In this document: one piece after another, positions 43,721 through 51,674 of the stretch
Layout of the letters: every line of letters starts with the position of its first letter
How positions within the stretch are numbered: the stretch's first letter is position 1
NCBI GenBank assembly: GCA_963696025.1
Contig: CAVOII010000004.1
Location: forward strand, 434,001-498,000
Direction of reading: 5' to 3'
DNA length: 64,000 bases
Source: JABCYV01 sp963696025
GTDB lineage: Bacteria > Acidobacteriota > Terriglobia > Terriglobales > Acidobacteriaceae
Program-made: the position numbers and the translations under genes
Notes under the pieces: generated by a model
What the model was told of the DNA's origin: nothing
The model's input: only the letters and a program-made list of their open reading frames with translations
Database searches by the model: none

Positions 43721-44776
43721 ATGACCTCTAGCACGATCCAAGACAAGGCGGCATTGGCCCAAACTGCTGATCGTCGCGCCCCGGTGACCGCTGACAGCGG
43801 AGACGTGCGCTCTGAATTTCGCGCCCTGCTCTCCGGTTGTGGAGTTTACGGTCTCGGCGAGCAGGCGAAAATTACGGTTATCGGCAGCGACCGTGTGCGC
43901 TGGCTAAACGGGATGGTTACGAACAATGTTCGCGACCTCGCCCCGGGCAGCGGCGTCTATGCCTTCCTGCTGAATCCCCAGGGACACATTCTGGCTGATC
44001 TCTACACCTACAATCGTGGCGAATCGCTGCTAGTCGATACCGACCAGACGCAGGTCGAGAAAGTTCTCGCTGTCTTCGATAAATACATCATCATGGACGA
44101 TGTAGAGGTTGCGAACATCAGCGACAAACTAACCGCGATCGGAATTGCCGGACCGAATGCTGCAAAGGTGTTACGTGCGGCTGGAATTGACTTTCCAGAA
44201 CTACAGCCCCAGCAGTTTGTGGATTTGAAGTGGCAGCAGGTGGGCCTCACTGTGGCTCGAGGTGACAATGCCAGCGTGGAGTCATTCGAACTGTGGCTGG
44301 CACCGGAAACTGTCGCGTCGTTGACTGAATCGCTGACAAAATCAGGGGCAATGCCCGTGAGCGCCACCGCTCTCAAATTGCTGCGCATCGCTTCTGGCAT
44401 TCCGCGGTATGGGCAGGATATCCGTGAGCGTGACTTGCCCCAGGAAACCGAGCAGGCGCGAGCCTTGAATTTCACTAAGGGTTGCTACATCGGGCAAGAA
44501 ATCGTCGAGCGCATTCGCTCGCGCGGCAACGTTCGTCGCAAATTCACCGGATTTTTGATTGAAGGGCCATTGCCGGCCGCAGGTAGCAAGCTCTACGTCG
44601 AAGGCAAGGAGATGGGCGAAATTACCAGCGCCGCTTCCCTGCCATTAGAGATTCAAGTTGTGGTTGCGCTGGGCTACATCCGCCGTGAGGCCGCGACGCC
44701 GGGTCAGATTGTCGACGCAGGCAACGCCAAAGCCAAAGTAAGCAATCTTCCATTCGCGGAAGTCTTTAAGCCCTGA
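43721..44776 (+). CDS. ygfZ: YgfZ/GcvT-domain folate-binding protein
   Basis: YgfZ (IBA57-like) uses tetrahydrofolate to support iron-sulfur cluster assembly or repair. The 351-residue protein has a GcvT-like fold with RWLNGMVTNNVRDLAPGSGV, AFLLNPQGHILADLYTYNRG and the diagnostic K-G-C-Y-x-G-Q-E (KGCYIGQEIVERIRSRGNV) at about residue 253. It lacks the catalytic arrangement needed for glycine cleavage. The ATG at 43721 is preferred over a TTG at 43700 because that TTG overlaps the TATAAT. It heads a three-gene operon (gaps of 14 and 5 bp). Confidence 0.9.
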   Translation: MTSSTIQDKAALAQTADRRAPVTADSGDVRSEFRALLSGCGVYGLGEQAKITVIGSDRVRWLNGMVTNNVRDLAPGSGVYAFLLNPQGHILADLYTYNRGESLLVDTDQTQVEKVLAVFDKYIIMDDVEVANISDKLTAIGIAGPNAAKVLRAAGIDFPELQPQQFVDLKWQQVGLTVARGDNASVESFELWLAPETVASLTESLTKSGAMPVSATALKLLRIASGIPRYGQDIRERDLPQETEQARALNFTKGCYIGQEIVERIRSRGNVRRKFTGFLIEGPLPAAGSKLYVEGKEMGEITSAASLPLEIQVVVALGYIRREAATPGQIVDAGNAKAKVSNLPFAEVFKP

Positions 44777-44790
44777 AGGAAAAGAAAACT

Positions 44791-45372
44791 ATGCCTGAGA
44801 AAAAACAGGAAACCTTTACTGTAACCGACCGGCGGCTGTTCACCACCGACGGCGAACTGCGCGAAGACGTCACCGAGGAAGAGGTCACTACTTCCCGTCC
44901 CGCGGCTCAGCCCGCCCCGGCTGCAAAACCAGCCCCCTCGGCTTCAACATCAGCTACGACTTCCAACGAAGCCCCGGTACCGCCCGCGCCCACTGCCGCC
45001 GAGCAGCAGGAGCAAGCCGACGCCTACCGCAAGTCGGCCAAGGATCTCGATACCCGTGTGGAACTCAGCGGGCACTCCGCCAAAGAACTGGAGATGACCT
45101 TTGAGCGCTTCATGGCTTCGCTATACATGACTGCTATGCTGCAGCTCGGCTTGATGCGCGAGGAAGGCGGACAACCGCGTGTCGACCTGATCGGCGCCCG
45201 CCAGACCATCGACACGCTCAGCCTGATCGCTGAAAAAACCAAGGGCAATCTCACCGCTGCGGAACAGAATTTCCTGCAGAACTGTCTCTACGAACTACGC
45301 ATGGCCTATGTCGATGTCACCAATGCCCTGGCGCATCCTCCGCAAGCGCCGCTCAAGGGCACTGGAACTTAG
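44791..45372 (+). CDS. DUF1844 protein
   Basis: AAGGA before the ATG supports the start. The 193-residue protein has a charged N-terminus (FTVTDRRLFTTDGELREDVT), an Ala/Pro-rich linker (about 30-75) and the DUF1844 domain at about 100-185. That domain contains FERFMASLYMTAMLQLGLM, VDLIGARQTIDTLSLIAEKT and NCLYELRMAYVDVTNAL. The function of the family is unknown; it is common in Acidobacteria and deltaproteobacteria. It sits between ygfZ and an MBL hydrolase in a tight operon. Confidence 0.9.
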   Translation: MPEKKQETFTVTDRRLFTTDGELREDVTEEEVTTSRPAAQPAPAAKPAPSASTSATTSNEAPVPPAPTAAEQQEQADAYRKSAKDLDTRVELSGHSAKELEMTFERFMASLYMTAMLQLGLMREEGGQPRVDLIGARQTIDTLSLIAEKTKGNLTAAEQNFLQNCLYELRMAYVDVTNALAHPPQAPLKGTGT

Positions 45373-45377
45373 ACGCG

Positions 45378-46148
45378 ATGAATGCCAGGCTCACGGTGCT
45401 GGGCAGCGGTACCTCCATGGGCGTACCCACCATTGGCTGCGACTGTGCTGTTTGCCACTCTTCTGATCCGCACGACCGTCGCACCCGCCCGTCCGTACTA
45501 TTGGAATTCAACGACAAAAATGTCCTCATCGACACTACCCCCGATTTTCGAGAGCAAGCCATCCGGGAGGGTGTCCACAAGATTGATGCCGTCGTCTATA
45601 CTCACGCCCACGCTGACCATATTCTGGGCCTCGATGATCTCCGTCCGCTTAGTTACCATCGGCCGCAGAAAATTCCTCTTTACGCGCAACCTGAAGCCGC
45701 GCGGTTTCTGCGTAACATCTTCAGTTACATTTTCGATGCGGAGTACAAATACGGCGGTCTGGCTCAGGTCGAACTGCATCCCATCAACGGTCCGCTCGAG
45801 CTGTTCGGGGCGCGCTTCGAACCGGTGAGGGTGATCCACGGTGACACCGCGATCATCGGTTATCGCTTCGGTTCAGCGGCCTATTTAACCGACTTTAGCG
45901 AGATTCCAGAGGAATCATTCGCTCAATTGAAAGACTTGGATATTCTTTTCCTGGATGCGTTGCGCCACAAGCCACACCCGACGCACTCCACGGTGGACAA
46001 TTCGTTACGCGTAGTGGAGCGAGTGAAACCGCAACGCGCTTTTTTCACCCACATTTGTCACGATTTACCTCACGCGGCAACCAACAAAACACTGCCACCG
46101 CACGTTCGGCTTTCATACGACGGCATGAAGCTCGATTTCGAGATTTGA
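45378..46148 (+). CDS. MBL-fold metallohydrolase (PhnP/RNase Z-like)
   Basis: The 256-residue protein begins LTVLGSGTSMGVPTIGCDC with an N-terminal cysteine set (GCDCAVCHSSD), as in PhnP-like phosphodiesterases. The metal motif is THAHADHILGLDD, with further ligands in VIHGDTAIIGYRFG, YLTDFSEIPEES and FFTHICHDLPHA. Such enzymes hydrolyse cyclic phosphodiesters or act as small-molecule hydrolases; the substrate here is unknown. It starts 5 bp after the DUF1844 stop. Confidence 0.88.
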   Translation: MNARLTVLGSGTSMGVPTIGCDCAVCHSSDPHDRRTRPSVLLEFNDKNVLIDTTPDFREQAIREGVHKIDAVVYTHAHADHILGLDDLRPLSYHRPQKIPLYAQPEAARFLRNIFSYIFDAEYKYGGLAQVELHPINGPLELFGARFEPVRVIHGDTAIIGYRFGSAAYLTDFSEIPEESFAQLKDLDILFLDALRHKPHPTHSTVDNSLRVVERVKPQRAFFTHICHDLPHAATNKTLPPHVRLSYDGMKLDFEI

Positions 46149-46187
46149 TCGAGATTGACCGCAGCGAAAGCCAGACCGGCGCCGCCG

Positions 46188-47120
46188 CTAATTTGACTGC
46201 GATTCCAGCGTGGCGTCAATCTTGATGTGTCCGCTCGACACCGTGATTCTGCGTTCCCAAGGCTTGAATCCGGCTTTCTTTACGGAGAGCTGGTGCGGTC
46301 CTGCCGCAGCTCCCACCGTGGAAGGTGTGCTGCCCACGAAATTCCCATCGATCTCGATGTCGGCACCATCAGGAGTCGAGGACACCTCCAATTCCGCCGC
46401 CACTTGGTCCGCCGATACAGCAGGGGCGTCGGTGCGCCCGCCGTTCGGACTCGCGACTGGTGATTCAGTGGGGACCTGTTGTGTGGCGGAGACTGGTGGT
46501 GCGGCGGGAACGAGAGGCGCTGGCTGAAATTTTTCCGGGTCCAGCTTCACGTCACCGCTGATGTAGGCCGTCACCTCGGTCCCTTTGGGGATGGTGACAT
46601 CCTTCCCGTGCATGAGGAGAAAGACTGGGGCCGCCGGCCAGACGATCAAGCTGGTGGCGACCATTCCACCGGCCATGATCCCGGTGTGGCTGCCTCCTTG
46701 GCTCTCCTTCACAGCGCGTAGTGTTGTCTTTTCGCCATCCGCAAGCTGAACGCTCTCGATGCTTACATCGAGTTTGCCGGCGCGACCCATCCGTCTTTTC
46801 TTATGCGCCGTGATTACAGTTCCTGACGCAGGGCTGTTCTTAGGAATGACAACAATTCTGTTGACGCTTACTTCTTCGGCCACCTCGAAATCCACTCGAT
46901 CGCCAGCGTGGGCATCGGCCGAGGACAGGCTGCGGCCCAGCCGGAGGGTCACGGCAGTTCCATCGCCCAGAACAAAACCCTTTGAGAGCGCTGTAGGTTG
47001 AGTATTGGGCTGATTTTCGCTGGACCGCGGAGGCGCCGAACTCGACTGAGCGAGGGCAGTCGCTAGCATGGAATATACGACAATCAGACTAGCAAGCCTG
47101 GCAGACATGACATCACCCAT
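46188..47120 (-). CDS. Exported PEGA-domain protein
   Basis: The 310-residue protein has a signal peptide (LASLIVVYSMLATALAQ) and a beta-rich middle (VTLRLGRSLSSADAHAGDRV, VVIPKNSPASGTVITAHKKR, LDVSIESVQLADGEKTTLRA). A hydrophobic glycine-rich stretch follows (GIMAGGMVATSLIVWPAAPV), then a Pro/Ala linker and a C-terminal PEGA domain at about 240-310 (VSSTPDGADIEIDGNFVGST, GPHQLSVKKAGFKPWERRI). PEGA domains are extracytoplasmic and probably bind surface structures. An ATG at 47108 is an alternative start. No partner is adjacent. Confidence 0.85.
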   Translation of the reverse strand: MGDVMSARLASLIVVYSMLATALAQSSSAPPRSSENQPNTQPTALSKGFVLGDGTAVTLRLGRSLSSADAHAGDRVDFEVAEEVSVNRIVVIPKNSPASGTVITAHKKRRMGRAGKLDVSIESVQLADGEKTTLRAVKESQGGSHTGIMAGGMVATSLIVWPAAPVFLLMHGKDVTIPKGTEVTAYISGDVKLDPEKFQPAPLVPAAPPVSATQQVPTESPVASPNGGRTDAPAVSADQVAAELEVSSTPDGADIEIDGNFVGSTPSTVGAAAGPHQLSVKKAGFKPWERRITVSSGHIKIDATLESQSN

Positions 47121-47268
47121 ACTGTTCAGGATGAAGAGATTAGTTGCGAGGTTTCATAGTTTTTAGGGTGTGAAACGACCGTGGAGGCCGCGGCTGTCAG
47201 CCGTGCGAAAAAAACGTCGAGAGCGACGCGGCTTTCAGAACCTTGACAACTTCGCATTTTGCGAGGAT

Positions 47269-47297
47269 GCCCATTCTTGGCGACGCCAAGGGTGGGC
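47269..47297. repeat. Near-perfect hairpin upstream of ribF
   Basis: GCCCATTCTTGGC pairs with GCCAAGGGTGGGC around a 3-base loop, with two wobble pairs. It lies in the 330-bp gene-free region 47121-47450, which also holds CTTTGCG-repeat copy 2 directly before ribF. Confidence 0.55.
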
Positions 47298-47398
47298 GAG
47301 AGCCTCAACATCGCCCAGCCATTGCCCGTTTGGCTTGCTTCTTTACCAAACTGCACCACTACGCAACTACGTGCTCATATAAAGCTTCCAAAACGGGT

Positions 47399-47442
47399 GC
47401 TTTGCGTTCTTCGCGAAAATCTTGCAAACTTTGCGGTTGAAG
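47399..47442. repeat. CTTTGCG-type dispersed repeat, copy 2
   Basis: GCTTTGCGTTCTTCGCG and AACTTTGCGGTTGAAG resemble copy 1 (24629-24673) and copy 3 (57011-57038). It ends nine bases before the ribF ATG. Confidence 0.5.
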
Positions 47443-47450
47443 TTTTTCCC

Positions 47451-48419
47451 ATGCAGATCTTCCACAAACTCGAAGACATCCCCGCCAACTTCGGCCCCAC
47501 CCTGCTTACCGTGGGCAATTTTGACGGCGTGCACCGCGCTCACACTCATGTTCTGGAGGAGCTAGTGCGCCGGGCCCACCAGCAAAACGCAAAGGCAATG
47601 GCGGTCACGTTCGAACCACATCCCATGCGCATCCTGCGCCCGGATTCTGGACTGAAGTTGATCACGCCCCTTCCCGAAAAACTGCGCCTGCTCGAAGCCA
47701 CCGGCCTTGACGCCGTCCTGCTCCTTCCTTTCGGCCGGGATCTCTCCATGATGACGCCCCATCAGTTTGCGGAAAGGATTCTGAAAAAGAAACTTTATGC
47801 CCGCGAAGTACATGAAGGCTACAACTTCCGCTTTGGTCACAAAGCGACCGGCAACATCGAGATGTTGACTGAATTCGGCCGCAACCTGGGATTTGAAGTA
47901 ACGCTCTATCCCGAGATGCGTCTACGCCAAGAGTCGGTATCGAGCAGTCACATCCGTACCCTGCTTAATGATGGCCGGGTGAGCCGGGCTCGGCATTTGC
48001 TGGGGCGGCCATTCAGCATTCTTTCGACTCCCGGCCGCGGCCGCGGATATGGCGCCAAGTACACCGTTCCCACCATTAACCTGAGCCGCTATGAGGAACT
48101 CGTGCCTAAAGACGGCGTTTATATTTCGCGCACAGGTGTTGGAGCAGAGTGTTTCGATTCCGTAACCAACGTTGGAAATCGTCCGACCTTTGGCGCGGAC
48201 TCATTCGCCGTGGAGTCGCACTTGCTTAACTTTCATGCTATTGAACTAACGCCAGAAACAGAGGTCGAGATTTACTTCTTGCAGCGCTTGCGCGACGAAA
48301 TCAAGTTTCCGTCCATCGATGCCTTACGCCAACAGATTGGCAAGGATGTAAAGAAGACAGAGCGTTACTTTCGCGGTCTACAACAAAAGAAGAAGAAGAA
48401 GAAGAATCAGTCAGGATGA
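47451..48419 (+). CDS. ribF: Bifunctional riboflavin kinase/FAD synthetase
   Basis: RibF converts riboflavin to FMN and then FAD. From the ATG at 47451 the protein has 322 residues. The FAD-synthetase domain has VGNFDGVHRAH at residues 21-31, VTFEPHPMRILRP and the VSSSHIRTLLNDGRVSRARH region. The riboflavin-kinase domain begins near 193 (GRGRGYGAKYTVPTINLSRY, TNVGNRPTFG). The longer open frame from 47259 runs through repeat DNA and is not coding. The C-terminus ends in a Lys-rich tail (LQQKKKKKKNQSG). Confidence 0.94.
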   Translation: MQIFHKLEDIPANFGPTLLTVGNFDGVHRAHTHVLEELVRRAHQQNAKAMAVTFEPHPMRILRPDSGLKLITPLPEKLRLLEATGLDAVLLLPFGRDLSMMTPHQFAERILKKKLYAREVHEGYNFRFGHKATGNIEMLTEFGRNLGFEVTLYPEMRLRQESVSSSHIRTLLNDGRVSRARHLLGRPFSILSTPGRGRGYGAKYTVPTINLSRYEELVPKDGVYISRTGVGAECFDSVTNVGNRPTFGADSFAVESHLLNFHAIELTPETEVEIYFLQRLRDEIKFPSIDALRQQIGKDVKKTERYFRGLQQKKKKKKNQSG

Positions 48420-48433
48420 TTCTTTCCTTATTA

Positions 48434-48883
48434 TCAGTGAGGCAAGTAGCCGGTTTCCATGGGTAGTTTGCCATCCACCTTCACTACATTGACTCCGCCG
48501 CTCACCGAATGTACTTCCACCAAGCCGATCGCGCCCGGAGTTGATTCCACCTGCTTAACCACGTCGGCGTCGGAGTCGACCATCATGATGGAATGCTTGT
48601 GGGCCAAGATGAATGCCTTCACTTCACTCTCGGACATCTTATTCAGCCGTTCCAGGGTGACCATCTCCCCACTGGACGCCTTGTGCAGGACCAGCACTAC
48701 ATCTTTTCCATCCGGCCATTTTTTGACTTCTGATCGAAACATCTTTGCCAAATGCGCGGACGTGACATTTCCCACACCGTTGTCCTTGTCGACCACGACC
48801 GCCATGTGATGCGCGAAACAAGGCGTCAGCGACAGCACGAGGAAGACAAACACATAGGTCACACGGTGGCTTTTCATACTCAC
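48434..48883 (-). CDS. Small PstS-like periplasmic protein
   Basis: The 149-residue protein has a signal peptide (VFVFLVLSLTPCFAHH) and one lobe of a phosphate-binding-protein-like fold (SAHLAKMFRSEVKKWPDGKD, IMMVDSDADVVKQVESTPGA, IGLVEVHSVSGGVNVVKVDG). Full PstS proteins have about 300 residues, so this is a one-lobe relative as found near many acidobacterial genes. No pst transporter genes are nearby. The start is a GTG at 48883 or an ATG six bases further on (48877), which has GAGGG upstream. Confidence 0.8.
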   Translation of the reverse strand: MSMKSHRVTYVFVFLVLSLTPCFAHHMAVVVDKDNGVGNVTSAHLAKMFRSEVKKWPDGKDVVLVLHKASSGEMVTLERLNKMSESEVKAFILAHKHSIMMVDSDADVVKQVESTPGAIGLVEVHSVSGGVNVVKVDGKLPMETGYLPH

Positions 48884-49077
48884 GCCCTCAACTCATTCGG
48901 ATAAGGCCTGATTGCGTTCAGGCTACCAGAGAAATACCCCTCCAAAGCAAAAACATCGGGAGCCGGTGTCAAAACAGGAACGTTTGTGAACCAGACCCCG
49001 AAGCCGCGCGTCACAGCCGCCGCCGCTTCGAGCAGCTCTTCAACTGCCGCGCACGTCTCCCGCAAAAGCTCACGCAT
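48880..49077 (-). CDS. Possible 65-residue protein overlapping the PstS-like start
   Basis: An ATG at 49077 opens 65 residues (MRELLRETCAAVEELLEAAA, then VTRGFGVWFTNVPVLTPAPD). Its stop overlaps the next gene's GTG as GTGA, the junction used by true gene pairs in this window. There is no recognised family and no strong ribosome-binding site, so it may be chance. Confidence 0.3.
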   Translation of the reverse strand: MRELLRETCAAVEELLEAAAAVTRGFGVWFTNVPVLTPAPDVFALEGYFSGSLNAIRPYPNELRA

Positions 49078-49182
49078 GATAAGATTGAGTTCGACCCGAA
49101 GGCCCGACTGCCGCGCTTTTTTGATCGAGGTGAGAGAAGAAGGGCGCGAGGTTGCAGGCGTAAGACATCCCAGTTTTGACGT

Positions 49183-49267
49183 GCGGAAGTGGTGGAACTG
49201 GCAGACACACCATCTTGAGGGGGTGGCGCCGAAAGGCGTGGGGGTTCAAATCCCCCCTTCCGCACCA
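49183..49267 (+). tRNA. tRNA-Leu(GAG)
   Basis: The 85-nt sequence folds as a class II tRNA. The acceptor stem is GCGGAAG/CTTCCGC, with A discriminator and encoded CCA at 49265-49267. The anticodon stem CCATC/GGTGG encloses the loop TTGAGGG with anticodon GAG. A long variable arm is GCGCC-GAAA-GGCGT, and the T-arm is GGGGG-TTCAAAT-CCCCC. It reads CUC and CUU leucine codons. The encoded CCA means the nucleotidyltransferase at 21.5-23 kb is not needed for its maturation. Confidence 0.95.
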
Positions 49268-49400
49268 ATCAGCATGATTGGTCCTAATCATTTAGCCTGG
49301 TAAGCAGCGGCAGTACAGCACGAAGAGCATTTCCCCGAAAGAAGCAGCATCAGAACTGATTCGCAGGGAAGAAAAACAAGAGGAGTAATTCGCCAATCGC

Positions 49401-49724
49401 ATGGTTATTTTGATTACGATCGTTCACATCATCGTTTGTTTCTTTCTGATCATTGTGGTGCTGCTGCAGAGCGGCAAGAGCGGCGATATCGCGGCTGCGT
49501 TCGGCGGCATGGGCAGCCAGACTGCCTTTGGTCCGCGTGGGGCTGCCACTGCCCTGTCCAAGGCGACGACTTGGTCGGCGGTCATCTTCATGGTGACGTC
49601 GATCACGCTTTCGATTTTCGTCGCGCGCCGGACAGGCCCCAACTCGGTGTTCAAGGGCGTCACGCCCTCGCAGACCAAATCGCAACCGGCAGCTCCGGCA
49701 AATCCCCCGGCACAGCAAAAATAG
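49401..49724 (+). CDS. secG: Protein translocase subunit SecG
   Basis: SecG assists SecYE in export across the inner membrane. The 107-residue protein has two membrane helices (about 3-22, LITIVHIIVCFFLIIVVLLQ, and about 55-75, WSAVIFMVTSITLSIFVARR) joined by a loop with the conserved SGKSGDIAAAFGGMGSQTAF. The C-terminus is a Pro/Ala/Gln-rich tail. AAGAGGAG lies about 16 nt before the ATG, a longer spacing than usual. The position just after a tRNA-Leu gene is also seen in some proteobacteria. Confidence 0.93.
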   Translation: MVILITIVHIIVCFFLIIVVLLQSGKSGDIAAAFGGMGSQTAFGPRGAATALSKATTWSAVIFMVTSITLSIFVARRTGPNSVFKGVTPSQTKSQPAAPANPPAQQK

Positions 49725-49765
49725 TCGTCAGTCGTCGGTCTCGTCAGGTCTTGAGGCCAACGGCG

Positions 49766-50428
49766 ATGGCGACGATTGAAGACGGACAGCTCCGCACCAT
49801 GATCCACGAAATTCTTCCCGTCGGCCCGCTGCAGTGCAACTGCTCGGTCATTGGAGACGAGGCCACCCGCGAAGCGTTGGTGATCGACCCGGGCGACGAG
49901 ATCGAAGACGTCCTCGCCCTCGTCCACAAGCACAACCTTCAAGTCAAGCAGATCGTCGTTACTCATGCTCATATTGACCACGTGGGCGGCGCAATGAAGC
50001 TGCGAGCTACTACGGGCGCATCCATCCTGCTCAACCAGAATGATTACGCGCTGCTCAAAATGCTCGATGTGCAAGCGGCCTGGATTGGGGTGCCGGCTCC
50101 TGGCAAAGTGGAGATCGACCAGAGCATTGGACAAGCTGATGTAGTAATGGCTGGGTCACTGGTGGCGGACGTGATCCACACCCCGGGCCACACTGAGGGC
50201 AGTGTCTGCCTCTACTTTTCTGCAGAGAAGAAGCTCATTGCCGGCGATACGCTATTCGCCGGAAGCATCGGCCGCACGGACCTGCCGGGCGGGTCCTTCG
50301 AGAAGATCATCAATTCGCTGCGCGAAAAAGTTCTGGCACTCCCAGATGAAACGATCGTCGTCCCAGGTCACGGAGCATTGACCACGATTGGTGAAGAGCG
50401 GGAGAGCAATCCGTTTTTAGTGAGATAG
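49766..50428 (+). CDS. MBL-fold hydrolase (glyoxalase II-like)
   Basis: From the ATG at 49766 the protein has 220 residues; an ATG at 49799 (MIHEILPVGPLQCNCSVIG) is also plausible. It has the metallo-beta-lactamase metal motif THAHIDHVGG, then HTPGHTEGSVCLYF, LIAGDTLFAGSIGRTDLPGG and VVPGHGALTTIGEER. This is the short glyoxalase-II-like group that hydrolyses thioesters such as hydroxyacyl-glutathione or other thiols; the thiol used here is not shown. It follows secG by about 40 bp and may be co-transcribed. Confidence 0.9.
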   Translation: MATIEDGQLRTMIHEILPVGPLQCNCSVIGDEATREALVIDPGDEIEDVLALVHKHNLQVKQIVVTHAHIDHVGGAMKLRATTGASILLNQNDYALLKMLDVQAAWIGVPAPGKVEIDQSIGQADVVMAGSLVADVIHTPGHTEGSVCLYFSAEKKLIAGDTLFAGSIGRTDLPGGSFEKIINSLREKVLALPDETIVVPGHGALTTIGEERESNPFLVR

Positions 50429-50562
50429 GCGTTGGTTAGGTGCCGGGTCTCAGGTGCCACGTCTCTTGTGATGCGCGCGAGATCCCAATTCGACTTCGTT
50501 CCGGACAAGCTCTCTCTTTCGCCCTAAAAACGGCTGCGCTCGGGATGACAAGTGAAACGTAA

Positions 50563-50730
50563 CTAATTGCCGTTCCTGGTTGCTGTCCCACTCAGCAGGA
50601 TCTTGTGCGCCGTTTCCGCGCCTTTTGTCACTATGACTTCTCCGCCGAAGGTACCGGCTACGGTCGGAGCAAATGTGACCGTGATGGTGCAAGAATGGGA
50701 TCCCCCAAGATTGATTCAGACTGTCAATGG
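50563..50730 (-). pseudogene. Remnant of a choice-of-anchor/Ig-like secreted protein
   Basis: On the minus strand LGGSHSCTITVTFAPTVAGT and FGGEVIVTKGAETAHKILLS, ending GTATRNGN before a TAG at 50563-50565, form the last repeat of an abnormal-spindle/choice-of-anchor D-type beta-sandwich protein. An in-frame TGA interrupts it near 50718, just after PLTV. No start or upstream domains are left. It is a short gene relic, with a REP-like unit following at about 50505-50552. Confidence 0.6.
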
Positions 50731-50748
50731 ATAGGAGTTCCGGCCTGC

Positions 50749-50934
50749 TCAGCTCGCAACTCGATCCGAGAATGCCAGCTCTGAACACTTGGCGCAGCGG
50801 CACTGATATTTCCGATCCTCGGGACGTGTGGTGTGGCCGCACTTATCGCAGATATAGCGGCCATCCAGGTGAGCGATCATGGGTCGGAACTCAAGACCTA
50901 AGGCACAATAGGGGCATCGAACTGTGTCTGTCAT
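50749..50934 (-). CDS. Small zinc-ribbon protein
   Basis: The 61-residue protein (start MTDTVRCPYCALGLEFRP) has three cysteine pairs: C-P-Y-C, then C-D-K-C-G-H and C-R-C-A-K-C. They are enough for one or two zinc ribbons. Such proteins bind nucleic acid or protein partners and have no enzymatic motif. The ATG at 50934 has GAGGT about 8 nt upstream; a longer start at 50985 adds no conserved sequence. The function is unknown. Confidence 0.65.
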   Translation of the reverse strand: MTDTVRCPYCALGLEFRPMIAHLDGRYICDKCGHTTRPEDRKYQCRCAKCSELAFSDRVAS

Positions 50935-51072
50935 GTCTGTAACCTCATGGCTGTGACTCTGGCTGCAACGTCTGGCTGAATGCAATGCAGATTAGGCTGC
51001 GCACCTGGGCAAGTAAATGGCCTGCTCGTGTTAAAGAGAGGCACAGTTTGGGTACAACCTTACGTTAAGACG

Positions 51073-51441
51073 TTAAGCGGGTTGCAGGAGTGTTCGGGCC
51101 AGACCAACCAGATTCTTCATGTTATCTGCCTTGGAAACCACTGCGGCAACCCCGGCCGCGCGCGCTTCACGCTGTAAAGCGTCCCCACCATGGATAGAAA
51201 ACATCACGATAGGTACATGCGGCAGCATCTTGCTGATGAGCGGTGCCGCTTCCATTCCGTTCATCACCGGCATAGCGAGATCCAGAATGATTAAGTCAGG
51301 GCGGAGTTGCTGGGCTTGGTCGATGGCATCGCGGCCGTTTTCCGCTTCTCCGCAAATCTGCCACCCTTCGTTTTCCAAAATTCCCCGCAGGCAGCGTCGG
51401 ACGACAGCGTTGTCATCGACGATGAGGATGCATTTTGGCAC
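51073..51441 (-). CDS. Single-domain response regulator (CheY-like receiver)
   Basis: The 122-residue protein is a bare receiver domain. The acidic pocket is D9-D10 (ILIVDDNAVV), the phosphorylated Asp is D54 in LIILDLAMPVMNGMEAAPLI, the switch Ser/Thr is in IVMFSIHGGD, and the conserved Lys is in AVVSKADNM. There is no output domain, so it must act by protein contact or within a phosphorelay. No histidine kinase is adjacent, hence the partner is unknown. Confidence 0.9.
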   Translation of the reverse strand: MPKCILIVDDNAVVRRCLRGILENEGWQICGEAENGRDAIDQAQQLRPDLIILDLAMPVMNGMEAAPLISKMLPHVPIVMFSIHGGDALQREARAAGVAAVVSKADNMKNLVGLARTLLQPA

Positions 51442-51674
51442 AGGAGCAGTGATTATGGCACCTCTTTTTGATGAAACAATCGGGTCAAAACGGTATTACT
51501 CGCGCCGTTACCTACTCCATATTCCTTAGCCAGCAGGGACAGAGAGGATTATGACGCGGGTCCGTAACATGTTTTCTTGTGGGTCGGAGGGCCCCGAACC
51601 TGAGTTAGAGGCCCATGGTTTTACATCTGATGTTCGATCCCGCGGGCAGAGAGAACCGGCCCGTCAGACCGTCT

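Noticed and set aside
49011..49303. Open frames on both strands over the tRNA-Leu gene
   Set aside because: They cross a well-folded tRNA with encoded CCA and are artefacts.
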